Assembly (NCBI GenBank): GCA_015680685.1
Contig: MNCI01003412.1
Location: 276,824-340,823, forward strand
DNA: 64,000 nt
Reading direction: 5' to 3'
DNA from: Gnetum montanum
Taxonomy: Eukaryota > Streptophyta > Gnetopsida > Gnetales > Gnetaceae
The translations under genes and the position numbers were made by a program. Below, in pieces: positions 37,594 to 50,100 of the stretch. The notes beneath the pieces were generated by a model. The model had not been told where the DNA came from. It did no database searches and worked only from the letters and a program-made list of their open reading frames with translations. Position 1 is the first letter of the stretch, and each line of letters opens with the position of its first letter.

Positions 37594-38960
37594 TGTTACA
37601 TCTGAAAACATCAGTGGCTGGAACACTGAGAGGTTATTGAGCGTATAGCCTAACTCCAGAGCTGTGTGAGGACCATGCTAGAGACAATGGAAATGGCATG
37701 CCCTGAATGATCTAGTTGATTAGATAGGGACTTATGTGGTGTTAAAATAATCGTGTGTGAAAAGATTTTATATTACGTTACGCACAGGAATCAGGTCCGG
37801 CTCAGCTAGAGCATAGCAGGATGTCCTAGCCTAAGAACAATAACATGAACATGCAAATATGTATAAAATAGTAAGAAAGTACAAGCATTACACTAAATTC
37901 TAGAGAGAAATGCAATAGAGTTTGAGAACATAGGTGCACCACCCCAAAATAGGGAGCATAGCTTATTCACAAAGGGATACACAATGTAAAATAGGCATAG
38001 TAGGAGCATAGTCACAACCTCGATGGTGTCAGGCTATGAAGTCTAGTGCTCATTGTGTTGGACTATGCCTACCAGATTGATAGCCACAGTGTACCATGTG
38101 ATGTTCTACAAGGCTGCAATGGGGCTACAGTGTACCATGTGGTGTAGTTGTGCCTCTTTGTCGGTGTGGTGTGCTCTGGGTCTCGTTCGCCCACAAAGCT
38201 AAGTGCCAAGATGCCAAAGTGCCAAATTTCAAATGGAAGTGCCAACTCTCTTACTAGTGAGAAAATGAATTCCAACCCTCTTACTCCCTCCAAAAGAGGA
38301 TGTAGGGGTATTTATAGGGCTAGGGTTAGCCCAAAATGTGGATCAGGTGCCATGTGGGAGTGCTGTGGGTGGGACCATGCTCGTTCCATGTTACGTGCAG
38401 GACACAAGGTGCTGGTTGCTATGCTGGACAAGGTGATACGCTATAGTAGACATGGTGCTATGCTACGCAGCATGACAGGGTGCTACACTACAGTAGACAT
38501 CGTGCTACGCTATGCAGCATAACAGGGTGCTACGCTGTAGTAGACATGGTGCTATGCTATAGTAGACATGGTGCTACACTACGTAGCATAACTAGGTGCT
38601 ACGCTACAATAGACATGGTGCTACGCTGCGCTACACTATGCAACATAACCGGGTGCTACGCTACGCAGCATAATCGGGTGCTATGCTATAGTAGACATGG
38701 TGCTATGCTATGCTACACTACACAGCGTAATCGAGTGCTACACTATAGTAGACATGGTGCTACACTACACAGCATGACAACATGACATGTGAATCTGCAA
38801 AAAATGCTAGCATTCTAACACTTAGAAAAATTTTGCAAATCTGGCAGTTGGAACTAACTACACTCAACACTTAGAAAAAATATGGGCAAAGTGCTACCGT
38901 TTTGACACTTAGCCATATTTTCAGTCACAATGCCAAGACCAAAAATTTTGTGGTGTTTCA
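37594..38960 (-). repeat. T2 3' LTR
   Basis: Plus-strand ends are TGTTACATCTG and GGTGTTTCA, so on the minus strand it runs TGAAACACC to TGTAACA. It matches 60863 onward. The minus-strand TATA candidate CCTATAAATACCCC is at 38307..38318, about 700 bases before the end. A minisatellite lies in U3. Confidence 0.88.
38430..38775. repeat. Minisatellite in T2 3' LTR
   Basis: About ten irregular units built from GGTGCTACGCTA, CAGTAGACATGGTGCTA and palindromic CTACGCAGCAT pieces. The 5' LTR has fewer units at 61690..61817. ORFs here (rich in YATL/YSRH) are artefacts of the repeat. Confidence 0.85.
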
Positions 38961-38980
38961 ATGGCCCCTCTTTGTTGATG
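38961..38980 (-). other. T2 polypurine tract
   Basis: The minus strand reads ATCAACAAAGAGGGGCCAT and abuts the LTR start. Confidence 0.8.
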
Positions 38981-39584
38981 TCTAGAGGAGTGGCCTAAGA
39001 GATGTCAACAAAGAATTACAAAAAACCACAGTGGACATGTTACCAATATCACTTGTCGATAGAAGATCAGATGTCATTTTACCATGCTTAAGAGTGATAT
39101 GAAAATAAGGTTATGCTAAGGGAAAAAGGGGTATAGGCAATGCTAGAGAGATGAAATTTGAACTGTGATAATGAAATGCAAATAGTGGATCATGGTGTAA
39201 GATGCAAATTTAGCATGGCTAACAGTGACCATGGCATGAAGTGGTTCGCCCTTGAAATGTTGACCTCTTGTAAAAGTGCATATGAGAGCATCAAAGTCGA
39301 TCCAAGGCTGGGCCAATTGTGAAGTTGCAACGCTGTCAATTTGCTTGGGGATGTGTTTTTCCCCATTCTTTTTTTTTTTGAGTTGTGAGGTGAACATTCT
39401 TTGGGTTTGGCTTACTACTGAATGTTAGCTGCAAGTTGGCCATCAAGAAGATGCGCTTTGTTTCCCAAGGATGATTTGTGTTACATCCACCTAGGCTTTG
39501 ACCATGCAACAAAGGCTCCCCATAGGACGAGTTATGTTACATCGACCATAGGTTCTATAGTTGACATGAAAATAATGCCATATG
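38981..39584 (-). other. T2 3' UTR, distal part
   Basis: No gene. It continues at 55413 on the far side of T3. A T-run sits at 39369..39379. Confidence 0.6.
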
Positions 39585-39589
39585 CATCA
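39585..39589 (+). other. T3 target site duplication, left copy (CATCA)
   Basis: CATCA directly before the 5' LTR, repeated at 55408..55412 directly after the 3' LTR. Confidence 0.92.
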
Positions 39590-40014
39590 TGAAACACCAC
39601 TAATTTCAGCCTAGCACTTTAAATTGAAAATGACTCGAGCCTTTTCAAGAATTTGGAAGAAAAAATTCGACTAAGGCATTAAGCTCACACCTAGCCTACC
39701 CAAGGAAGCTTGCTCTTCCTCACCATGAACAACTCCAAAATCAAATCAAAAGTGGAAAATGATTGCTCAAAGTTCAAAAATTCCAGTGTCCAGCGCCCAG
39801 CATCCAAAATTATCCAGATCATACACAGGGGATCAATACCCATTGGTGCAACAGGAGTTTATTAGGAATCTTAAAGGCTCCAAAACCATGTTCCAAGTAA
39901 ATACATTCTCAAAATGTTTGAATAAATGTTCACCAGTGTTGTTGCATTTTGAGGAAACAGGTGGATAGTTTTCATGTGTTTTTATAAATAAGATGACTAA
40001 AAATTTCCTATGGC

Positions 40015-40660
40015 AGTTCAAAGGCACATGCACCAATTATTGAATATTATCCAGCAAAGGAAGATGTGGAGATTATGCTTCTTTCAATAACATTGGATGT
40101 CTTGTGCATATCATNTTGATAAGCACATCCCCATCCATTGTCATTAACATCATCTTGTAGATAATGGTAGTAATCATAAGTTCCATCCATCAAACTAATT
40201 TGGCCACTAGCAATCCCACTATTTGACAACCCATGATGAACATTTGTCAGCTGATTTTGATCCCTCTTTCTTGTCGAATCATCTAAAATAGAATCAGACA
40301 CCTCCAAATTAAGCACATTTTTAGCTCTTAGCGTTGGACGATCCACAGGTAAATTGAGACGAGCATGAAGCTTTTTCCTTAAATGAACTTGATTTATTTA
40401 AGTCTCTCCCATGCTCATATCATAAATAGTAGTCACTGGATGGAGGAATCCACGAGGATAGAAATGATAGGCATGCAACTTTGGCTGCTTAACCCAAGCA
40501 CTAAGAAACTTTGCTACTGCAGCTATAAATTAATCCTNCCTCAATGTTAGATCTAGAACTGAACTTCCTTAAAAATGTCATGAACTTGCTTTACATTTTT
40601 TTCAACCCAAAGAACTACTGTTATGATTGGAGGAGCTGATGACTTGAAAACCATACAATC
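40015..40660 (+). pseudogene. UFSP2 fragment in T3 5' LTR, scrambled
   Basis: Counterpart of 52626..53505. The central block appears on the minus strand here (MDRPTLRAKNVLNL, then GTYDYYHYLQDDVNDNGWGC) while both flanks are on the plus strand. See the 3' LTR copy for the intact order. Confidence 0.7.
40115..40538 (-). other. N-bounded inverted block
   Basis: Single N at 40115 and at 40538. The 422 bases between them are the reverse complement of about 52785..53206 in the 3' LTR. Confidence 0.88.
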
Positions 40661-40664
40661 TGCT

Positions 40665-41230
40665 AGATGGTGTGGGTAGAAAAAGGCAACGACAGAGGCA
40701 GCAGAGATTTCTTCGGTGGCGGCAATTGTTGGAGCGGCGGTAGATTCGGTAGTGCCGGTGGTGGTTGGGGCAGCTGTCGTGAGTTGAATCCATTTGAGGA
40801 GGATGCAATGATGGATTCTCAGGTGTTTAACCAGGTAGAGTCATCTAGGATCAATTTCGATGCTTATGAGGATATTCCTGTGGACACCAACGGTGATTCT
40901 GTACCTCCACCTGTGGAGACATTTGCAGAGATCGACCTTGGAGAAGCATTGAATGCAAATTTGAAGTGATGCAATTACGTGAGGTTGACTCCCCTTTAGA
41001 AGTACGCAATTCCAATTTCTCTAGCTGGACTGGACCTTATGGCCTACACGTAGATCGAATCGGGAAAAATCGCTGCATTCTGCTTTTCGATTATCGCAGG
41101 GATTTTGCACGGGCCCTACCTTACTCCTCCCTGTGGCGTCCGCAAAGCATTTTTGCTAGCATTGATTCTATCTCCTACGAGGGAGCTAGCTTTGCAGATT
41201 CATCTAGAAGCTAGAAAGTTCTTATATCAA
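40665..41230 (+). pseudogene. DEAD-box helicase (DDX3/Ded1-type) fragment in T3 5' LTR
   Basis: Text reads RGSRDFFGGG, then NFDAYEDIPVDTNGD, VPPPVETFAEIDLGEALNAN, and in another frame LALILSPTRELALQIH. These match the Gly-rich N-terminus, the region before the Q motif and motif Ia (PTRELA) of Ded1/DDX3-type plant RNA helicases. Motifs II to VI are absent. It has frameshifts and no introns. Confidence 0.82.
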
Positions 41231-41655
41231 ACAGGCCTACGATTTCTGCATTATCATTACAAGACCAAAATGCCACCTGTAAAATTACATTCCCATGAAC
41301 AGAAAAATCACTACTACGTCGCACTATGGCACTGTGTCCGTGGGCATGACTATCAATGATATCATCAAGTGTTTTTTTGGGATTGCTATCCAAGACCATT
41401 CTACCTAAAAAATTCATCAAATATATCCACTACTGCACAGATGATGTTGGGAAGCCTAAGTTTTCTTTCAAGAACGATAGCATGGTGATTCAGGCCAAGG
41501 ATCCTGCTTCGATTAGTGCAATCTCTCAATATTCGGGATCAAAAATGCCATCATCCATGATAGTGATATGAACAGTAATGGATGGCCGGTTGTAAAACAT
41601 CCCGAAGTTATGCAGATCACGCTGGATGCTAGACAAGCAAGGCAGAGTTAATCCT
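41231..41655 (+). pseudogene. XPB/ERCC3-like fragment plus unassigned tail in T3 5' LTR
   Basis: Pieces read QAYDFCIIT, YGTVSVGMTINDIIK, LLSKTILPKKFIKYIHYCTD and DVGKPKFSFKND. The order and spacing fit the N-terminal region of plant XPB (TFIIH helicase), which has a QAYDF piece, a YAAVSVGLETETII piece and an LSKTKLPKEMIDFIH piece. From about 41480 (MVIQAKDPASISAIS; NGWPVVKHPEVMQITLDAR) I do not recognise the source. Confidence 0.55.
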
Positions 41656-41926
41656 TATTGATTTTCTTTGTAAATTTTTATTGTTTGAGGGCTTGTCTAA
41701 ATTTTTTGTATTTTCATGGGCTTGAATGACCCACATGTTGTGAGATACATTGAAGGTAGTCAAAGAAGGCAAATATCCAGCACACATCCAACTCATGCAC
41801 AACTATCCAGCACACATCCAACTCGTGCCAACTATCCATGGGACACATGTCACTTGATCTGCTTTCCTCTCATCTCCCAACTATTGATTCCATTCTTGAA
41901 TTTTGTGCCTAAGCCCAGCCCAACCC

Positions 41927-41934
41927 TATAAATA
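41927..41934 (+). promoter_or_regulatory. T3 5' LTR TATA box
   Basis: TATAAATA in CCCTATAAATACCC. The same core is in the T2 LTRs on the minus strand. Transcription would start about 30 bases on, making the captured genes part of U3. Confidence 0.7.
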
Positions 41935-42556
41935 CCCTGTCAATCCACATAAACAAAGGAGGAAAAATTAGGAAGGCAAAATTGAGGAGGCAAAAAATTG
42001 GAGAGATTGGCAATTCTGAGAGAGGACAGAACCTGCAATCCTTGGGCGCTTGGCACACTTGACTGTTGGCATCCAAGAATTTCTCACATTTCATCACATC
42101 ACATCATCACATCATTGTATCATATCATCCTGGGGCTAGGCATTTGACTTGCCATCCATACATGTGCAACTACGCTTTGACCGGTGCACATTTTTTTAAA
42201 ACAAGATAATACAGTCTCATTATTGTCTTCCATTTACATTATTTACTCTAGTTTATGCTTTGTTTACAATATAGCTCTACTTACGCTTTATTTATAATTT
42301 AGTATGCTCTATTTACATTTCGTATCACTGTTTGCATTCCGTTTACACTGTTTACGATAACCCCAGCGCTAGCCGTAGCTTACGCTCGGGGAAGTCCTTG
42401 GTTAATTTGCACGCAGGCCATCCAAGGCACTCTACCTTTGTTTACTTTTCCAACTTGCCCTCAGGTGAAGGTAAGGTTAGCTATGGCTGCCTAACGATCT
42501 CTGGGTGTTTGTTCCCCTTTCAGCCTTACACCGACGATTTAGGCCAGTACAGTTTT

Positions 42557-42575
42557 TGGCGCTAGAAGGAGGGCC
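42557..42575 (+). other. T3 primer-binding site
   Basis: TGGCGCTAGAAGGAGGGCC starts five bases after the LTR end. Related sites lie next to the T2 LTR (TGGCACTAGAAGGAGGGC) and T1 LTR. It would pair with a tRNA ending TCTAGCGCCA; I do not assign it. Confidence 0.8.
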
Positions 42576-42637
42576 TACTCACTTGTTATTATTGGTTAAA
42601 ATGTAACTACCTGTCAAAACTCATCTATCTTGTCCAT

Positions 42638-45600
42638 TTGAGTCTCCTTGTCCCTGTTGATCACACTAACCTCATCCCTATTATTCACACTGAGCTTGTG
42701 CCATGCCACGCTACAACTGTTTTCAATCCAACTCCATTCGTCTACCCCAGTCCACTCACGTTTATCATGGAATCCTCCCAAGTTAACCCAATAACACTAC
42801 CGATTGTTGACTTTGGGGTTGAAGCTTCAAACCCTGTGAATACTACGAAATCCATAACGATTATTGAACACACAAATCCTCAAGGCCCTACATGCCAATC
42901 CCTCAGGCTACAGGGCAAAGGCCCTATTCACGCAACTCTTACACCCGAACAATATAACTTTATCTATGTCAAAATCCAAGCCAACCTACCCATTGATCGT
43001 GTAGAGAGGGAAGCTAAGCGAGAATATGAATTTATCCACAAAGAAGGATGTGAGTTTATCCCTTCAGCATTTGACATAATCCCACTATCTGAAAACCATC
43101 ATAAACTCATATCCCAGCTTCTTATGAATAGAAGTCAAGCCTTACAACTACCTCCCATAGAGCCTCAAGTTGAAGAAGATGACTTTGCAGCCCAATCCGA
43201 ACATGGAGAATCATACCATACCATTAGCCCCCATGCCCACACAAACCCATTATTCCATCCTTTCCTGGAAGAAACTGTGTTTCCTTCTTCATCCGCAAAC
43301 ACTCGAGCACTTGTTCCCCATTCCATTCCTACCTTTTCTGTGCTCAATAAAATTCACTCTGATGCATCCACTTCCATGATTCCTCCACAAGTACAATCCC
43401 AACAACTCCCCCAAACCAACGCAGGGTCAATCTTCCAACCTCAAGTAATTGGAATGCCATCAATCATACCAGCTTCCACATCCACCCATTACATACCCCA
43501 GGTGCAGATCCATGGGGCACCATTGATTACCCCAACCAAACACATTCACGGTGTTACTTCACAACCTGTGGTCGCGTAGTGGGTTCCACCAGTTGTAGTC
43601 TCAATCCTGAATACCATCCCACCACAACAAACGTTAGCCCAACAACCTCCCTTTCCAATGAAACAATTAAACCATTATCATCCACAATCTGTGCAATCCA
43701 CTGGTTTTCCTACCATCCAAGAATGGGCAGACACACAAAAAATGATGCACTCATTGGCAGAGGAATTAAAATGCCTTAAAACATTCAACAATGAGGAAGT
43801 CAAGGTACTAGATTTCTATCAAGATGACCCAATTGACCCCCTTAGTTCAACCCTTAACCTTGCCAAAAGAAGTCTCATTACCTCAACTGACCAAGTACAA
43901 TGGAGAAGGAGACCCAAATGCCCACCTAGTGACATTTAGAACCAAAAGTCTTTTACTTCAAGCATGGCCCCATGTAATTCTACGAGTGTTTGCAATCCTT
44001 AACTGGAAAATCCTTAGACTGGTACCGATCTTTACCCTGTAGCTCCATATCTTCTTTAGAGAATTTGTTGCATCAGTTTGTCACCTGTTTCAAGTACAAT
44101 CTGAAACCCAAAGCCATGTTAGATAGCTTGATTCAAGTTAAACAAGCGCCATTAGAGCCAGCGCAGAAATTTATCCAAAGGTGGAGTGCAACCTTAAACG
44201 AACTTCACGAACCTATCCCCGAAACATATTTACTCACCATCCTTAAGTCGGCCATGAATGACTTTATTAAGTCAAAAATTTACTACCTGAAAGCCCGCAC
44301 ATTGAGCCAATCATTTGTAGAAATCAAAGACATAGGAGAAGTGGCACAAACAAGTAATGACCCAGCCTACTCAACCTTTAGAAGCTAACACACAAGGAAA
44401 GATAAATCCAAAACAACAATAGTAGCATTGGCTGAGGGAAAAAAACCCGCTATCCCAAACAACTATGAAAGAATCACACCCACTCATACACCTGAAAATT
44501 CCTCAAATAGAAACAACAACACAGGTCATGCACGTACCTTTGAAAGGAAAGACCCTACTCAATACACACGATGGCCCATGAAGCCTTCACAACTACTTGA
44601 TCAACTTGTAAAGGCTGGGCTGATTCAACACAAACAAATGTCTCCTGTGGCCTCACAGAGACATGATCACTTTTGCGAATTGGCCAAAAATCCAACCTTA
44701 GCAACAGCCAATGAACCTCCCATTCCAAAAGGCTTTAGGTTGGATAGGCTTTGTGAATATCACCAATGGTGTGATCATGGGACTGATTACTGCTTTGCGT
44801 TGAAACAAGACATACAATGCATGATAGATAGGGGTGAAGTAGTGTTCAATGAGACAAACCTGGTAAGACCTCAAAACCAATCCATGGGGGTCTGCAAGGA
44901 TCCTCTCAATACCAATACCAACAATGCCCCATATGTGATTAATACTGTTCCTATGGAAGACAGATAAGATGTTCCTTAAAAGCCTTTTGTGACTCGTGGG
45001 CATTCAGAAAACACACCTACCCCAATATATCCTCAAACCCCTTTTACCATGCGCATGTCCCCCACACCATCAAAACCATTCATCATCTGCATACCTCCTT
45101 TAGTTGCCACCACAACAAACATACCATCGGAAAATAAACCCATTCCCTTTGTGGTACGGATGCCAAAACACCTTGGCGTACAACCTGCCTCCACTTCTAG
45201 ATGACCTTTGCGAGAACAGCTTGCCGATAGGCTAATAAGAGAGTGCTTGGAAAGAGAAAAAAGAGAGCGCATGGAGAGAGAAAATAATGGACATGAATTA
45301 GGACTTTCAAAGCCTACACCACTAAACACCGTTCCCATGAGTCCATCCATTAATGAGCCTAGTACAAGTCACCAAAACAAAGATGAAGTCATGAGTCATA
45401 TCCCAAACCTAGCATCCTCAGCTGCTAACGTAAAAACCCCTCCACAAGAAATACGAATGCTAGGTCAAATGGACCAAATCTCTATGGATAAGAATCTCCC
45501 AAATGGTAAAGACCTAGAAAATGTGTTGACCCAGGTCACACAAGCCTTAAAACAAAAGAATACTTCTTTAAGTTTGTATGACCTAGTAATGACTTCACTA

Positions 45601-46461
45601 GTACATCGAGAGGCTCTCGTACAAATGGTAACTTCAATTCCTGCTAGTGAGGATCTTCCTACAGATGAACCATCCATTTATGTAGTATTATCCCCACAAC
45701 TTTAGGAATTGAAGACCACATCCTTAGAGTTTCGAGTTAAGGACATTAAGCTAGATGAGAAAATAGGGGAAATCACCATAGCCCCTATGTTCATAACAAG
45801 ATAGGTTGATCATTTCAAAATACATAGGGTGCATGTCGATGATGGTGCGGAAAAAAAGGTAATACCTTTTTCTGTCATCGAAAAATTGGGACTCACTGAA
45901 CAAGTACAACCCACAACAACCTCTTTCTTGAGATCTTTCAGTGGTTCCCATGTGGGAGTGAAAGGCATGGATACCTTAGATTTCATAGCCAGTGATCAAT
46001 TCACTACATCAGCTAAATTCATAGTGGTTGATGAAATTCCAAGGTTTAATATGATCCTAGGACGTCCTTAGCTAGCTCAACTTAAAGCCGTATCTTCACC
46101 AATCCATCAGGAGATCCACCTACCCTACGAGGGTGGTGAGATCATGATACATGGGGATACAATAGCATCGATCACTTCCTCATACCTTGAGGTAGGTCAA
46201 GGGTCATAAATTGAGTTCATTAAGCCTAAACAAGAAATCATGAACATACATTAGAACGTAAACCCAACGTTGACTCACAATCTGGCTAGCACTGAAGAAA
46301 CACAAGAAGACGCAGACATAGGATCCATTCCTACTAATGTCTCTTGGTCAGAACTATCCTTTGACATCACTGATGAAGGGGAAGGTGAATATAAAATCAT
46401 ACCCATACGCCCAGCCCCATACGTTAAGCTACAAAAGATCAGGAGGCAACTCAACAACTAG
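42638..46461 (+). pseudogene. gag-pro: T3 gag-protease
   Basis: Structural protein and protease of T3. The start MSLLVPVDHTNLIP lies 63 bases after the primer site. The N-terminal part (to 43579) is Pro/Ser/Thr-rich with EQYNFIYVKIQANLPIDRVE. The gag core (about 43840..44340) has LPQLTKYNGEGDPNAHLVTF, SLTGKSLDWYRSLP, LHQFVTCFKYNLKPKAMLDS and FIQRWSATLNELHEPIPET. A C/H stretch, CEYHQWCDHGTDYC (44752..44793), is the Tat zinc-knuckle-like segment. The retropepsin part (45820..46075) has HVDDGAEKKVIPFSVIEKLG and FNMILGRP; its triad is D-D-G. Frameshifts lie near 43850 and 43985; from 43990 on one frame continues to 46461 with stops at 44388, 44967, 45204, 45705 and 46071, among others. Confidence 0.88.
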
Positions 46462-47119
46462 AACGAATGAGATGAACTGTCCGAAATGACGTTAAACTAC
46501 GAACAGTCTGAAATGACGTTAAACTACGACACGTCCGATATGATGTTAAAACTGCCAACAAATATCTGCAATGACATTAAACTAGCCACTGTCAGAAATG
46601 GCTGGTTCCGTTTAAAATTTCTTGAAAGCGTCACTACCTTTGGCCCACCATGGCATAAAACTAGTAATCCTTTCTTTAACAATAGATGCAACAGTCCATC
46701 AAGACTTTAAACTGATGTACCAAGCCCGAAACGGCTTTAAACTAGAGCCAACAAATTACAAATTTACAAACTCTTGTCATCTTACATAGAATTTTCGCTT
46801 ACAGGTTACAAGTTACAATTTAAATTCTTGCATGGTCGTTGCTTTATTATCCAAGTATTTACCTTACATCTTGCTTTACACTTTAGAAATTTATGTTACA
46901 TTTAGTTGCACACATATACTCTAGAAAACAAAGAAAAACAATAAAAAAATGAGAAATAACAAAAATATTTACATGAAACATCAAGATGATAAAATTAAAT
47001 GCATGCCATTACATCAGTCTTTATACATTCCACCAGCTTAGTTATCCTATGTTTGTTTACACTTTGTAACTCTCCTACTAAGGGAGTGTCTCTTATTTTG
47101 CTCTTGTTTTAATTGGCAG
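46462..47119 (+). other. T3 protease-RT spacer, probable intron end
   Basis: It opens with four or more copies of CCGAAATGACGTTAAACTAC-type units (46478..46740). It ends with a polypyrimidine stretch and acceptor-like TTTTAATTGGCAG (AG at 47118..47119), directly before the pol start. Legume Ogre elements have an intron at this place. I see no clear donor inside the spacer itself. Confidence 0.55.
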
Positions 47120-50100
47120 GAGTGAGCATCATGGCCAACAACAACATCCTCTCAATATTGTCTCTCAATGAACCATATGGAGATGTAGAAAAAGTAATCC
47201 GCCCAAAATATTTGGATCTAAATCCATCCACCTATACTGATTTGATAGCCTCCACTCAAGAAATGTCAAATTGGCCTAAAAACGTAGCTAAAACTTTAGA
47301 TATAGAAGCTAACAATATCACTGAAGATCCTCTAGTTGGAATCCCCATTACCACAGTCAATGACGAAGCCAAAACCTTGAAATTAAGTGCCTTACTAAAT
47401 CCGCAACTCATAGGTGACATCACTCAGGTTTTAAAAGACAACATAAAAATGTTCGCATGGTCATATACAGACATGCCAAGACTAGACCCCCGGATCATCC
47501 AACATAACATTGTTCTTGATGATAAAATTAAACCAGTAAAGCAAAAAGCATGAAAGGTTAGACCTGAAGTGCAATTAGCAGTCCGCGTTGAGATCACAAA
47601 GCTCTACCAAGCCGGTTTCATTCGAGGCATCGACTATTCCGATTGGGTATCAAACATTGTTGTAGTCCCCAAGAAGAACGGTAGTATACACATATGCATT
47701 GACTTCTGTGACCTCAACATAGCCACTATAAAAGATGACTTTCCTTTGCCTAACATTGATCAACTTATTGACACGATAGCTGGACATGCACTGTTATCCT
47801 TTATGGACGGATTTTCAGGCTACAATCAAATAAGAATTAATCCAGAGCATTAACTTAGAAAAACTTTTATAACACCTTGGGGAACATTTTGTTATATGAT
47901 GATGCCATTTGGCCTTAAAAATGTAGGTGCTACATATCAGCAAGCAATGACATACATATTTAGTGACTACATGCTCAATTTGCTCAATGATTATGTTGAT
48001 GATATAGCAGTCAAGTCTAAAACAACTGAACAACATGCAAAAGATCTAGACTTAGTTCTTAAACGTTGTCTCAAATATGACCTTAGGCTCAACCCAAAAA
48101 AGTGTTTCTTCAATGTTAAAATGGGCAAAATGCTTGGTTTCCTAGTTTCCAAAACTGGGATACAGGTAGACCCCGATAAGGTTAAAGCAATAACCAAGAA
48201 ACCTTATCGAACTACATGGCCTCCAAGGTAGGCTGCAATTCATTAGATGCTTTATCAAAAGGCTGATGGATAAGTTGAGTCCCATGCGACATCTATTACA
48301 AAAGAATGTACATTTCCAATGGACTCAACAATGCCAAGAAGCGTTTGAGAACATAAAACACGAATTGGCCCAACTACCAACTGTTTATCCTCCACAAAGT
48401 GACAAACCTTTCTACATCTATCTTGTAACTTCCGATTCTTCCATCGCATCCATGATTTGTCAAAAATGTCAAGATGGGACCAAGATCCTTGTATATTATC
48501 TAAGCCATGCTTTAATAGCCTACTAACAATGGTACAACGATGTAGAAAAATCATGTCTCACCCTCATCTTTTCTTTGAAGAAATGGCGGCATTATCTCTT
48601 CCGTAATCAGGTTACATCATTTGCAGGGATAATGTTCTCCGTGCCATCACTAATAACATCTATGAGTCAAGTAGATTAGCTAGGTGGAAAGCCATGATTG
48701 CAGAGTTTGATTTACACTATGTCCCTCAATCTTCCACAAAAGGTCAATCAATAGCCATGCAACTAACCATCTCACCGATGCACGATCAAGCAATGATAAA
48801 CCCTGAATTCCTAGATGAAAATGTTAACAGTATAGACACTGTACCTGATGATTATGAGGCAATCCTCTACTTCGATGGAGCCTCAACCTCTTGAGGAGGA
48901 AGTGCCATAGCTATTTTAACATACCCCTCTAGAGAAATCCAACCTTCTAGCTACCGCTTAAACTTCCCTTGCACCAATAACGTAGCAGAATATGAAGGTC
49001 TTCTTATAGGACTTCAAGTAGCATTAACTTCGAGAATCTCATGCCTTGTAGTTCAAGGTGATTTGCAATTAGTTATTAATCAAGTCACTGAAGTCTACGC
49101 ATGAAAGGCTCTCCATTTGCAACCATATTGTGATTTGACTAAACATCTAGTGAGGCAACTAGTAGAAGTGGATATACAACACGTCCCTAGAAGCAAAAAT
49201 ACCGTCATTGATGCACTTGCCACACTAGCCTTAAACATGACACTTGAAATGTTTCATGCATTGCCTAGTTCTATAACTAGTTGTGCCGAACCTATAATTA
49301 ACAGTCTAAATGAAGTACCTATAGCATCTGTTAGTACAACACACACAATAGAATGGTATGATGACGTAAAAGAGTATCTTCTAAGAGGTGAACCTCCACA
49401 ACACTTGACAAATGCTCAAAAGGACATCGTACAAAAACGTACCCACCAATACACATTAATAGGTGACACCTTGTGTCGTAAATCATATGAAGGTATTCTA
49501 CTAATGTGCGTTAGTAGCACTGATGGTCAAACGATTGTAGAAAAAATCCACGAAGGACTTTGTGAAGGGCACATAGCACCTAAAGCAATGGTAATGAAGA
49601 TTAGGCGTTTAGGGTATTACTGGCCACACATGGAATATGATTGCATCTCCAAGGTTAGAACATGTAACATCTACCAAAAGCATGGTAATCTTATACATGT
49701 GCCACCTAACGAACTACATACCACACAAATCACATGGCCATTCCAAAAATGGGGTTTAGACTTAATTGGACCAATAACACCATCATCTTGAGTAGGCCAT
49801 AGCTTCATTATCACTGCAACTGAATATTTCACAAAGTGGGTGGAAGCTATTCCTCTTGGGAAGACCATGTCAAAACATGTTTGCACCTTTATAATGGAAA
49901 ATATTGTAACTCGTTTTGGTATTCCAATGACCATCGTTACCGACAATGGATCACAATTCAGCAGCACAAATACCAAAATATTTTGTGAAAGTCTAGGCAT
50001 TAAGCACGCATTTTCATCACCTTACTACCCACAGAGCAATGGTCAAGCGGAGGCTACAAACAAAACTATCATCATAGTGCTCAAAAAGATGTTGAATCAG

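Larger units (their letters stand above)
39590..42551 (+). repeat. T3 5' LTR (contains a misoriented block)
   Basis: It matches 52209..55407 except for 40116..40537, which is reverse-complemented and bounded by single N bases; it also lacks about 240 bases around those Ns. U3 carries the captured gene pieces. The TATA box TATAAATA is at 41927..41934. U5 contains a strong splice-donor-like GAAG/GTAAGG at 42467..42476. Confidence 0.9.

Noticed and set aside
38148-38785. ORFs with repeated YATL/YSRHGAML text
   Set aside because: They are translations of the LTR minisatellite and differ in copy number between LTRs.
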